Assembly (NCBI RefSeq): GCF_004794515.1
Contig: NZ_SSDF01000091.1
Span: 372,001-436,000, forward strand
Reading direction: 5' to 3'
Origin: Microbacterium sp. A20
GTDB lineage: Bacteria; Actinomycetota; Actinomycetes; Actinomycetales; Microbacteriaceae
DNA length: 64,000 nt
Part shown: positions 52,616 through 61,214 of the stretch, in pieces
Layout of the letters: every line of letters begins with the position of its first letter
Numbering within the stretch: the first letter of the stretch is position 1
Position numbers and translations under genes: made by a program
The notes under the pieces: generated by a model
What the model was told of the DNA's origin: nothing
What the model saw: only the letters and a program-made list of their open reading frames with translations
Database searches by the model: none

Positions 52616-54742
52616 TCAGGCGTCGATCGACTCCCGTGACAGCCGGTCGGACGAGTCGATGATGAACTCGCGTCGCGGCGCCACCTCGTTGCCCATGAGG
52701 AGCTCGAAGACGCGCCCCGCGGCCTCGGCATCCTCCATCCGCACCCGACGCAGCAGACGGCCGGAGCGGTCCATGGTGGTGTTCGCCAACTGCTCGGCAT
52801 CCATCTCACCGAGACCCTTGTATCGCTGGATGGGCTCGTGCCACCGCTTGCCGGCCTTGCGAAGCTTCGTCAGCAGGGCATGCATCTCCTGCTCGCTGTA
52901 GGTGTAGATCGTCTCATTCGGCTTCGACCCGGGGTTCATCACGATCACCCGGTGCAGCGGCGGGACGGCGGCGAACACGCGGCCGTCCTCGATGAGCGGC
53001 CGCATGTAGCGGAAGAACAGCGTCAGCAGCAGCGTGCGGATGTGCGCACCGTCGACGTCGGCGTCGCTCATCAGGATGATCTTCCCATAGCGAGCGGCGT
53101 TGATGTCGAACGTCCGGCCGGAGCCGGCGCCGATCACCTGGATGATCGACGCGCACTCCGCGTTCGACAGCATGTCGCCGACGGAGGCCTTCTGCACATT
53201 GAGGATCTTCCCTCGGATCGGCAGCAGGGCCTGGAACTCGCTGTTACGCGCGTTCTTGGCGGTACCGAGCGCGGAGTCGCCCTCGACGATGAAGAGCTCG
53301 CTGCGGTCCACCTCGTTCGTGCGGCAGTCGACGAGCTTGGTCGGAAGCGTCGACGACTCGAGCGCGTTCTTCCGGCGCTGAGTCTCCTTATGGGCTCGCG
53401 CCGACACGCGAGCCTTCATCTCGGAGACGATCTTGTCGAGCAGCTGTGAGGCCTGGTTCTTGTCGTCGCGCTTGGTCGAGCTGAAACGCTGCCCCAGGTC
53501 CTTGCGGATCACCTGGGCGACGATCGATCGAACGGCCGGCGTGCCCAGCACCTCTTTGGTCTGACCCTCGAACTGCGGCTCGGGCACGTTGACCGTCAGG
53601 ACAGCCGTGAGACCGGCCAGGACATCGTCCTTCTCGAGCTTGTCGTTGCCGACCTTGAGGCGGCGCGCGTTCTGCTCGACCTGCGTGCGCAGCACCTTCA
53701 GCAGCTCCTGCTCGAAGCCCTGCTGATGCGTACCGCCCTTGGGCGTCGCGATGATGTTGACGAACGAGCGGACGCGGGTGTCGTAGCCGGTGCCCCAGCG
53801 CAGCGCGATGTCGACTGCGCACACACGCTCCACCTCCGTGGCGATCATGTGGCCGTCGGCCTGCAGAACGGGAACGGTCTCCTTGAACGTCCCCTCGCCC
53901 TGGATACGCCAGGTGTCCGTGACGGGAGGATCGATCGCCAGGTACTCGACGAACTCCGAGATGCCGCCCTCGTACAGGTACGAGGTCTCGACGGGGCCGA
54001 GCGTGGTGGTCTCACCGTCGGAATCAGGAATCGGGATGACCTGACCGGCGGCCCGCTCGTCCTTGACCACGATCTCGAGTCCCGGGACGAGGAAGGCCGT
54101 CTGGCGCGCCCGCGTCTCGAGATCGGCCAGCTGGAACGCCGCGTCCTTCGTGAAGATCTGACGGTCGGCCCAGTAGCGCACGCGTGTTCCGGTGACCCCG
54201 CGCGGCGCCTTGCCGATGACGCGAAGCTCACTGTTGTCCTCGAAAGGCGTGAACGGGGCGTCGGGGCGCTTCTCGCCGGAATCCTTGAAGATGCCGGGCT
54301 CACCGCGATGGAACGACATCGCATAGGTCTTCCCGCCGCGATCCACCTCGACGTCGAGACGTTCCGAGAGCGCGTTCACGACCGACGCGCCCACTCCGTG
54401 GAGGCCGCCGGATGCGGCGTACGAGCCACCGCCGAACTTCCCGCCCGCGTGGAGCTTGGTGTAGACGACCTCGACGCCGGTCAGGCCGGTGCGGGGCTCG
54501 ACGTCGACGGGGATACCGCGGCCGCGGTCGTGGACCTCGACGCTGCCGTCGGCGTGCAGGATGATGTCGATCTTCGAGCCGTTGCCCGCCACCGCCTCGT
54601 CGACGGAGTTGTCGATGATCTCCCAGAGGCAGTGCATGAGGCCCGGAGAGCCGTTCGACCCGATGTACATGCCCGGGCGCTTGCGGACAGCTTCGAGCCC
54701 CTCAAGCACCTGGAGATGGTGGGCAGAATACTCGGCATTCAC
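52616..54742 (-). CDS. parE: DNA topoisomerase IV (gyrase-type) subunit B
   Basis: The product is about 708 aa. It has a GHKL ATPase (EIIDNSVDEAVAGNG, GRGIPVD, GLHGVGASVVNALS) and TOPRIM (IVEGDSALGTAKNARN, DADVDGAHIRTLLL). It drives strand passage with the A subunit. The GTG at 54742 (NAEYSAHHLQVLEGLEAVRKRPGMY) has GGAG just upstream; the longer frame adds an unconserved 79-residue leader. Confidence 0.93.
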   Translation of the reverse strand: MNAEYSAHHLQVLEGLEAVRKRPGMYIGSNGSPGLMHCLWEIIDNSVDEAVAGNGSKIDIILHADGSVEVHDRGRGIPVDVEPRTGLTGVEVVYTKLHAGGKFGGGSYAASGGLHGVGASVVNALSERLDVEVDRGGKTYAMSFHRGEPGIFKDSGEKRPDAPFTPFEDNSELRVIGKAPRGVTGTRVRYWADRQIFTKDAAFQLADLETRARQTAFLVPGLEIVVKDERAAGQVIPIPDSDGETTTLGPVETSYLYEGGISEFVEYLAIDPPVTDTWRIQGEGTFKETVPVLQADGHMIATEVERVCAVDIALRWGTGYDTRVRSFVNIIATPKGGTHQQGFEQELLKVLRTQVEQNARRLKVGNDKLEKDDVLAGLTAVLTVNVPEPQFEGQTKEVLGTPAVRSIVAQVIRKDLGQRFSSTKRDDKNQASQLLDKIVSEMKARVSARAHKETQRRKNALESSTLPTKLVDCRTNEVDRSELFIVEGDSALGTAKNARNSEFQALLPIRGKILNVQKASVGDMLSNAECASIIQVIGAGSGRTFDINAARYGKIILMSDADVDGAHIRTLLLTLFFRYMRPLIEDGRVFAAVPPLHRVIVMNPGSKPNETIYTYSEQEMHALLTKLRKAGKRWHEPIQRYKGLGEMDAEQLANTTMDRSGRLLRRVRMEDAEAAGRVFELLMGNEVAPRREFIIDSSDRLSRESIDA

Positions 54743-54923
54743 AATCTCCGAGTCTATTCTCGCCACCCGCATTCCAACCGCAGACACTCCCCGCTGAGGT
54801 CCAGACGGTGGCCTTCCCGTACGCGCTGAGCGAAACACGCCGCAAACCGGGCATGCCCACAGGTAGTGCGTGGTTGTATTGACCAAATCAGCAAGCGAAG
54901 CCGACACCCGAGGAGGCGCCGAG

Positions 54924-55142
54924 ATGAATGCAACGACCGAACGTGACACCTCCACCGTCGAGTTCCGCCTGACGGCCATGGATCGGTGTGATTCATGTGG
55001 CGCTCAGGCATACATCGCCGCTGAAGTGAACGGCTCCGAACTCCTCTTCTGCGCCCACCACGGCCGCAAGTACGAAGAGAAGCTGCGCAGCATCGCGACC
55101 AGCTGGCACGACGAGACCGCTCGCCTCATCGAAGCGGTCTGA
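54924..55142 (+). CDS. DUF7455-type small protein
   Basis: The 72-aa product has a CDSCGAQAYI...FCAHHGRKYEEKL zinc-binding pattern (C-x2-C and C-x2-H-H). This small protein is common in actinobacteria, usually near parE/sigA. Start at 54924 after GAGGAGG. Function unknown. Confidence 0.88.
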   Translation: MNATTERDTSTVEFRLTAMDRCDSCGAQAYIAAEVNGSELLFCAHHGRKYEEKLRSIATSWHDETARLIEAV

Positions 55143-55159
55143 GCTCTCGCTGCGGCCCG

Positions 55160-56200
55160 TCAGTCCTGGACGACGCGGCGGACCCGCGGCGTCAGCCGGG
55201 TGAGGATCTCCTCGCCCACCGTGTCGATGCGTTCGGCGAGCGAGGTCGCCGAGGACTCCCCCTGGGCCCCCGCTCCGAACAGGACGACCTCGTCGCCGAC
55301 ACGCGCGCCCGGCCACTCCTCGACAGACGACGCGGTGTGGCCCACGGAGCGGAGTTTCCTGGCGCCGCCCGGCGTGCCGACGAGCGCGCCGGACAGGGTC
55401 GACGGAAGCCCGTCGAAGCTTCCGATCGCGATCCAGACCTTGCCGTCGGTGACCTCATCGACGGTGGCGACGAGGCTCGCGACGGGCACGATCCCCTCAA
55501 GTTCCGGACCGTCCGCGGAGCGGATGCCGTAGCAGAACGCGCCGATGCGTGACATGGTTCCGCGAAGCTCAGGCCTCCACCAGGAGGCGGCCGACGCTGT
55601 CAGGTGCACCGCAGCAGGCGAGGAGCCGGAGTCCTCCACGACTCGCACGGCCTCGAGGAACACCGCCTGGGCGGCGTCGTCCTCGGCATCGCTCGCCTCG
55701 GCGATGTGGCTCCACACGCCGACGAGGTCCACCAGACCGGCCCGCTCCGCCTGTCGCACCTCGGCGACGGCCATCGCCCAGTCCTCGGGGAGCACGCCGT
55801 TCCGGTGCAGCCCGGTGTCGATCTTCAGGTGGACACGGGCCATCGCTCCCACAGCCGCGGCGCGGGAGATGATCCGCCGGAGGTAATCGATCGTGCCGAC
55901 GCCGAGGTCGATGTCGTGCAGGAGCGCGTCGTCGATCTCGTCATCGGTCGACGTCACCCAGGCGAAAATCCGTGCGTCCCCTCCCGCCACCCGGCGTATC
56001 GCGAGTCCGCTGCGGATGTCGTAGCTGCCGAACCACTCCACGCCCTCTTGCCGCGCGGTGTCGACAGCCCAGGAGAGCCCGTGCCCGTAGGCGTCGTCCT
56101 TGAGGACGAACATCAGGCTCGAGGGCGAGACGCGCCGACGCACGGCCGAGATGTTCGCACGGAGGCTGCCGGTGCTCAGCCGGAGTTCAGGGCGGGTCAC
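55160..56200 (-). CDS. Alanine racemase-like protein with PLP barrel, lacking the SYG tyrosine
   Basis: The 346-aa product has the racemase barrel intact: PLP-lysine K34 in FVLKDDAYGHG, LKIDTGLHRNGV, and GIRSADGPELEG at the barrel end. In the C-terminal domain the usual VSYGxT and VGRVCMDQ segments are missing or degraded (WIAIGSFDGLPSTL is followed by LRSVGHTASSV). So one half of a normal active site is present. GTG at 56200 overlaps the upstream racemase-like gene by 4 nt (GTGA). It is probably a subunit that works with that gene's product (inference). Confidence 0.85.
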   Translation of the reverse strand: MTRPELRLSTGSLRANISAVRRRVSPSSLMFVLKDDAYGHGLSWAVDTARQEGVEWFGSYDIRSGLAIRRVAGGDARIFAWVTSTDDEIDDALLHDIDLGVGTIDYLRRIISRAAAVGAMARVHLKIDTGLHRNGVLPEDWAMAVAEVRQAERAGLVDLVGVWSHIAEASDAEDDAAQAVFLEAVRVVEDSGSSPAAVHLTASAASWWRPELRGTMSRIGAFCYGIRSADGPELEGIVPVASLVATVDEVTDGKVWIAIGSFDGLPSTLSGALVGTPGGARKLRSVGHTASSVEEWPGARVGDEVVLFGAGAQGESSATSLAERIDTVGEEILTRLTPRVRRVVQD

Positions 56201-56901
56201 GCCTCCCACCCCCGGACTGCGTGCGATGCCGCGACGGTGATGAGTTCCGCCGGCTCCATCCCGGTGACCTCGGCCCACCGCGAGACACCACCCGCGAGCG
56301 GGCCGTTCCCGCCGAAATAGGTGACCTCGGCCCCGGGCGCCGCGTCCGATCCTTCGAGGTCGACGACACAGACATCCATGGCCACACGTCCGACGATGGG
56401 CCTGGCCGAGCCGTCGATCTCGACGTAGGCATGGTTTCCGAGCGCCCGGACGATTCCCTGCGCGTATCCTCCGGTCACCAGCGCCACCGTCGTCGCGGCC
56501 ACGGCGCGGAACGTGTACCCGTACGACACGGCATCCCCCGCGCGCAGAGGCTTGGTCGACAGCACGCGGCCGGTCAGCCGCATCACCGGACTCGTCGAAG
56601 GACTGCCCGGCTCGGCGGGCAGCCCGTACAGCAGCGCGGGATCGATGTCGGGCTCTCCGCTCGTCACCCCGACGATCCCTTCCAACTGGAGGGCTTCGAC
56701 CTCGCCCGGCGCGTCGACACGCACACTTTCGGCGCCGGCGGCCGTCACGGCCTGCGCGACAGCGATGACGCCGTGCCCCCAGGCATCGCGGCGAAGGTCG
56801 GCGATGCGGCCACCCGCCTGAACCGCCGCTGCAGCGCCGGCGGCCAGCGCCGACCGGGAGATGATCGCCCGCGGCAGCGAGCTGGAAGTCGTTTCCCACA
56901 C
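56197..56901 (-). CDS. Truncated alanine racemase-like protein with C-terminal domain only
   Basis: The 234-aa product begins with a remnant of the racemase barrel start (IADLRRDAWGHG), where the PLP lysine is replaced by R37. It skips almost all the barrel and continues with a complete racemase C-terminal domain: AVSYGYT (Y127, the catalytic tyrosine position) and VGRVAMDVCVVDL (M175-D176). GTG start. In normal Alr homodimers the SYG tyrosine works in the partner's active site, so this protein could complement the lysine-bearing neighbour. Upstream 80 nt are shared with the divergent ATP-grasp gene. Confidence 0.83.
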   Translation of the reverse strand: MWETTSSSLPRAIISRSALAAGAAAAVQAGGRIADLRRDAWGHGVIAVAQAVTAAGAESVRVDAPGEVEALQLEGIVGVTSGEPDIDPALLYGLPAEPGSPSTSPVMRLTGRVLSTKPLRAGDAVSYGYTFRAVAATTVALVTGGYAQGIVRALGNHAYVEIDGSARPIVGRVAMDVCVVDLEGSDAAPGAEVTYFGGNGPLAGGVSRWAEVTGMEPAELITVAASHAVRGWEA

Positions 56902-56981
56902 GTCTTCCAGCCTAGCCGCCGGCTCCCAGGTCGACCTGCAGCTCCCCCGTAGACTGGAGGAGACCCCGACCCTGGAGCCAT

Positions 56982-57998
56982 ATGTCTCGTCTTTCCCTCG
57001 CGCCCCGCATCCGTTACCTGCTGGGACGTGCTCGCCGCATCGACGTCGGATCGGTGGTGGAACGGGCCAAAGAGGCTTCGGAGCAGCACCACAAGGCCGT
57101 GCCCGGCATCGTCGTGGACATGCTGTGGTCCGCCGCGCGCCACAACGTCGGCTTCCAGGACTACATCGACTACGACTTCGCGATGCTCACCAAGGCAGAG
57201 CGCGAGACATACATGACGCATCCGGTATCGAACCAGCTGTCGCAGCGGTACGACCACCCGGACTACCGCTGGATCTTCCAGGACAAGGTCGAATTCGACA
57301 AGCAGTTCTCCGCATTCCTGAAGCGCGAGTGGCTGGTCGTCGAAGAGGGCAACGCGCAGGCCGTCCGCGAACTCACCGAACGCTTGGGCACCATCGTGAC
57401 GAAGGAGCCGGTGGGGCAGGCGGGCACGGGTGTGCACCGCTACCACGCCGCCGATATCGAGGATTGGGACGATTTCCACAAGGGGCTGCTCGCACGCGGT
57501 GAACTCCTCATCGAAGAGGTCATCCGCCAGCATGACGCTCTTGCGGCCGTGTGCCCCGGCACCGTGAACACCACCCGCATCACCGCGTTCTTCGACGGTG
57601 AGAAGGCGCACATCCTCGCGATGGCGCAGAAGTTCGGGCGCGGCGCGGTCAGCGACCAGATGACCTTCGGCGGCTTCTACACGATGCTCGACGAGAACGG
57701 CCACGCCGTCGGCGCAGGGTACGACTCGCACGGGCACGTGCACGAGACGCATCCCGACTCGGGTTTCCGCATCGCCGACTTCCAGCTGCCGTTCATGGAT
57801 GAGGTGCGGGCATTCATCGACGAGGTCGCCCGTGTCGTGCCGCAGGTGCAGTACGTCGGCTGGGACATCGTCGTGTCCCCCGACGGCCCGGTGCTGGTCG
57901 AGGGCAACTGGGGCGCCGGTGTCTATGAGAACAAGCCCAGCGTCACCGGCATCCGCACCGGTCACAAGCCTCGCTATCGCGAGGTCATCGGCTTCTGA
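56982..57998 (+). CDS. Sugar-transfer-associated ATP-grasp protein
   Basis: The 338-aa product has ATP-grasp features (FDKQFSAFLKREWLVVEEG, IVTKEPVGQAGTGVHR, LLIEEVI, TTRITAFFDG, VQYVGWDIVVSPDGPVLVEGNW). It matches the family proposed to act in cell-surface glycan synthesis, forming an acyl-phosphate intermediate to link a carboxylate and an amine. Divergent from the two racemase-like genes across 80 nt. A D-amino acid substrate from them is plausible (inference). Confidence 0.86.
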   Translation: MSRLSLAPRIRYLLGRARRIDVGSVVERAKEASEQHHKAVPGIVVDMLWSAARHNVGFQDYIDYDFAMLTKAERETYMTHPVSNQLSQRYDHPDYRWIFQDKVEFDKQFSAFLKREWLVVEEGNAQAVRELTERLGTIVTKEPVGQAGTGVHRYHAADIEDWDDFHKGLLARGELLIEEVIRQHDALAAVCPGTVNTTRITAFFDGEKAHILAMAQKFGRGAVSDQMTFGGFYTMLDENGHAVGAGYDSHGHVHETHPDSGFRIADFQLPFMDEVRAFIDEVARVVPQVQYVGWDIVVSPDGPVLVEGNWGAGVYENKPSVTGIRTGHKPRYREVIGF

Positions 57999-58007
57999 GA
58001 CAAGACG

Positions 58008-58041
58008 AAAGGCCCCGGATGCGCGCGCATCCGGGGCCTTT
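58008..58041. terminator. Terminator between ATP-grasp gene and CofE-like gene
   Basis: AAAGGCCCCGGATGC at 58008-58022 pairs with 58027-58041, followed by TTCTC. It is near-palindromic, so it can stop transcripts from both convergent genes. Confidence 0.9.
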
Positions 58042-58059
58042 TCTCGTTGTTCTGCGGGT

Positions 58060-58755
58060 TCAGCTCGCGCGGACGATGCCGAGCGGCGTGGACTCGAGGC
58101 CCTGACCGAGCGGGTTGTCGCCGAGGATCTTCACCAGACGACGCTCGCCGTCCTTGTCGAGCGTCGAACCGAGGATGTTTCCGCCGAGATCGTTGATGTC
58201 GACCACGGCGACCTCTGCGTGACCGCCGATGAGCTTCTTCAATCGTGCGGCGACGCCGTCGGGGTCCTTCGGCCCGAGCACGACAGCCTCGTTGTACGGA
58301 GGGATCGTGTGCTTGGTGGGACCGTCGATCGCTCGCGCCTTGTCGCCCGCGATGCGATAGAAGTCACCCCGGCGACCGAACGCCTTGGTGACTGCCGCCA
58401 CGGCAGATGCGAAGAGGATGCGCGGCGTACCGCACTCCCGCAGCGCCATCTCCATCGTCTCCGGCATGCCGAGGCCGATGCCGTACGGCGTGCGCGTGAC
58501 GTACTTCGACAGGAACAGAGCGAGCTTGCGCGGCTTGATCTCATCGAGACGGTACGAGCGCCCCTGCGTGATCGCCACGATCTTCTCGGTCACGAACAGC
58601 AGGTCGCCCGGCTGCACCGCATCCTTGGCGTACTCGGTGATGATCGCATCGAGGTCGTCCTCGGGCATGACCACGCGCGTCCGCAGCGGGATGCGCGCAT
58701 AGCTCTTGCCGTCGACGCTCGCCTCGAGAGCCTTGCCGTCGTTCGCCTGGCTCAT
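58060..58755 (-). CDS. Coenzyme F420-0:L-glutamate ligase-like protein
   Basis: The 231-aa product matches the CofE/FbiB N-terminal ligase family (F420_ligase): [51 protein letters not shown]. The family forms gamma-glutamyl-type amide bonds. No other F420 gene is in view, so the substrate may differ. It overlaps sigA by 4 nt and depends on its transcript. Confidence 0.8.
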   Translation of the reverse strand: MSQANDGKALEASVDGKSYARIPLRTRVVMPEDDLDAIITEYAKDAVQPGDLLFVTEKIVAITQGRSYRLDEIKPRKLALFLSKYVTRTPYGIGLGMPETMEMALRECGTPRILFASAVAAVTKAFGRRGDFYRIAGDKARAIDGPTKHTIPPYNEAVVLGPKDPDGVAARLKKLIGGHAEVAVVDINDLGGNILGSTLDKDGERRLVKILGDNPLGQGLESTPLGIVRAS

Positions 58756-59990
58756 TCGAGGTAGTCCCGAAGGGACTGCGAACGACTCGGGTGACGCAGC
58801 TTCGCCATCGTCTTCGACTCGATCTGACGGATGCGCTCACGCGTCACGCCGAACGTGTCACCGATCTGGTCGAGGGTCTTCGGCTGACCATCGCCCAGAC
58901 CGAAGCGCATGCGGATCACGCCGGCCTCGCGCTCGGAGAGCGAGTCGAGCAGCTGCTCGAGCTGACGCTGCAGCATCGTGAATCCCACGGCGTCCGCGGG
59001 AACCACGGCCTCGGTGTCCTCGATGAGGTCACCGAACTCGCTGTCGCCGTCTTCACCGAGCGGAGTGTGCAGCGAGATCGGCTCGCGGCCGTACTTCTGC
59101 ACCTCCACGACCTTCTCCGGCGTCATGTCGAGCTCGCGGCTGAGCTCTTCCGGGGTGGGTTCGCGACCGAGGTCCTGGAGCATCTGACGCTGCACGCGGG
59201 CGAGCTTGTTGATGACCTCGACCATGTGCACCGGGATGCGGATCGTACGGGCCTGGTCGGCCATCGCACGCGTGATGGCCTGACGGATCCACCAGGTGGC
59301 GTAGGTCGAGAACTTGAAGCCCTTCGTGTAGTCGAACTTCTCGACGGCACGGATCAGACCGAGGTTGCCCTCCTGGATCAGATCCAGGAACTGCATGCCG
59401 CGGCCGGTGTAGCGCTTGGCGAGGGAGACGACGAGACGGAGGTTGGCGCCGAGCAGGTGGCTCTTCGCGCGCTGGCCGTCGCGGGCGACCCACTGCAGGT
59501 CGAGTCCGAGCTGGCTCGTCTTCTCGGCCGCCGACATCGCCGACAGCTTCTCTTCGGCGAACAGGCCCGCCTCGATGCGCATCGCGAGCTCGACCTCTTC
59601 GGCCGCGTTCAGGAGCGCGACCTTTCCGATCTGCTTCAGGTAGTCCTTGACGGGGTCGGCCGTCGCACCGGTGATCTGCGTCGAGTAGACCGGGACGTCT
59701 TCATCGTCGTTCGACGAGATGACGATCGCGCCGGTCGGCAGCGGCTCGGTGAACTTCGGCTTGGCATCTTCGTCCTCGTCGTCGTCGACAGCGGCCACGG
59801 CAGGAGCCTCGTCTTCTTCGACGACGTCCTCGGACTTCTTCTTCTTGACGGGGGCGCGCTTCGCGGCAGCACGCTTCGCCGCGCTCAGGGGCGCGGGCTT
59901 CTCGGGCGCATCGGCCTCGACCGGAGCGTCGGCGGTCGTCTCTTCGGCAGCCTTCTTCGTCCGGGTGTTCTTCGTCGTGGCAGGAGTCAC
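58752..59990 (-). CDS. sigA: Primary RNA polymerase sigma factor (SigA/HrdB)
   Basis: The 412-aa product starts with a Lys/Ala/Asp-rich low-complexity N-terminus ([32 protein letters not shown]). Core regions follow: 1.2 ([16 protein letters not shown]), 2 ([25 protein letters not shown]-type), 3 and 4.2 ([22 protein letters not shown]). The essential housekeeping sigma factor. It is followed in the operon by the CofE-like gene. Confidence 0.98.
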   Translation of the reverse strand: MTPATTKNTRTKKAAEETTADAPVEADAPEKPAPLSAAKRAAAKRAPVKKKKSEDVVEEDEAPAVAAVDDDEDEDAKPKFTEPLPTGAIVISSNDDEDVPVYSTQITGATADPVKDYLKQIGKVALLNAAEEVELAMRIEAGLFAEEKLSAMSAAEKTSQLGLDLQWVARDGQRAKSHLLGANLRLVVSLAKRYTGRGMQFLDLIQEGNLGLIRAVEKFDYTKGFKFSTYATWWIRQAITRAMADQARTIRIPVHMVEVINKLARVQRQMLQDLGREPTPEELSRELDMTPEKVVEVQKYGREPISLHTPLGEDGDSEFGDLIEDTEAVVPADAVGFTMLQRQLEQLLDSLSEREAGVIRMRFGLGDGQPKTLDQIGDTFGVTRERIRQIESKTMAKLRHPSRSQSLRDYLE

Positions 59991-60158
59991 GTTTCGCCTT
60001 TCACGGGGCTGCTGTGTAGCCCCGGGACATTTCGGACACTAGTAAGACCCTTGTCAAGTCCAGCGCTCGAAAACACTGATTGACAACGGGTCAGAGTCCT
60101 AGTATCGCACACGTGTGGCGATGCGGATGCATTCCGACGAAGTTCTCCCTGATCGATC

Positions 60159-61100
60159 TCAACCGCGACCGGGCTTGTCCTCGTCGCCGGAAGGGCGGGA
60201 GGCGAGGTAGCGCTCCAGCTCGGCCGCCAACTCGTCGGCACTGGGAAGGTCGCGCTCACTGAATCCGCCCTCGTCGTACGAGTCATCGTCAGGGTTTCGG
60301 CCCGCCATGTAGGCGTCGTAGCGGCGCTCGAGGTTGTGCACCATCTGCTGCAGCTCATCGTTCCCCGTGACCTGCTCTCCCACTCGCGTCAGGTAGTCCT
60401 CGCGGCGCTCCTGGACGGCATCGAGCATCAGCACCAGACCCGTCGAGGCCATGAGCTTCTCGGCGGCGGCGATCACGGCATCGGGGTTCTCCGTCTCCGC
60501 GAGATAGTGCGGCACGAGCAGCACGAATCCCACAGCGCGCTCACCGCGCTCGATGAAGCGGAACTCGAGAAGGTGTCCAGCAGTCGCCGGCACCTGGGTG
60601 CGCGGCCTCCAGACCGAATGCGCAACGGTGAGGTCACGGCGGTTGCCGCTCACCGTCGTACCGATCGGACGCGTGTGCGGCACCGGCATGGCGATCGAGT
60701 GCACCCAGTGCAGACCGGAGACCTCGAACTCCGCGGCCAGATCGAGCACCGTGCTCGCGAAGGCATTCCAGGCGAAGTCCGGCTCATAGCCGGCGAGGAG
60801 CAGGAAAGGCCGACCGAGCGCATCCGTCGCGAGGGAGAGCTCGAGCCGGGGCGGACGGAACTCGGTGAGGTGATCCTGATCGAAGGAGATCACGGGACGA
60901 CGTGCGCGATAGTCCAGCAGGACGTCGTTGTCGAAGACGACGATCGGCTCCGGTGAAGCGGTCTCCCGCAGGTGATCGATCAGACCGGAGACGGCGCTGC
61001 CCGCGTCTGTGAAGCCAGTGAGCAGAAGCACCAGAGGCAGGCCGTGCGGCACTGTCGGCGCATTCGCGACGCGTTCGTGGATCTCACCGGAGAGGGGCAT
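60159..61100 (-). CDS. PAC2 family protein
   Basis: The 313-aa product is similar to the proteasome-assembly-chaperone-2 fold family (LVLLLTGFTDAGSAVSGLIDHL, FLLLAGYEPDFAWNAF, HSIAMPVPHTRPI). Bacterial members have no firm role. It is upstream of sigA on the same strand, separated by 168 nt that hold the sigA promoter region. Confidence 0.88.
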   Translation of the reverse strand: MPLSGEIHERVANAPTVPHGLPLVLLLTGFTDAGSAVSGLIDHLRETASPEPIVVFDNDVLLDYRARRPVISFDQDHLTEFRPPRLELSLATDALGRPFLLLAGYEPDFAWNAFASTVLDLAAEFEVSGLHWVHSIAMPVPHTRPIGTTVSGNRRDLTVAHSVWRPRTQVPATAGHLLEFRFIERGERAVGFVLLVPHYLAETENPDAVIAAAEKLMASTGLVLMLDAVQERREDYLTRVGEQVTGNDELQQMVHNLERRYDAYMAGRNPDDDSYDEGGFSERDLPSADELAAELERYLASRPSGDEDKPGRG

Positions 61101-61214
61101 GTCTCCATGCTACGAGCAGGTCCGGATGCCGGGGCGCGGAGCATCATGCTGAGAGCGAACACGCGCACGGCGGGCGCGCGACCGTGCTGCGGCGGAGATC
61201 CTAGGATGGAGGGC

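Noticed and set aside
60049-60110. TTGACA-like boxes near sigA on both strands
   Set aside because: Spacing to a convincing -10 element was poor on each strand, so no promoter was called.
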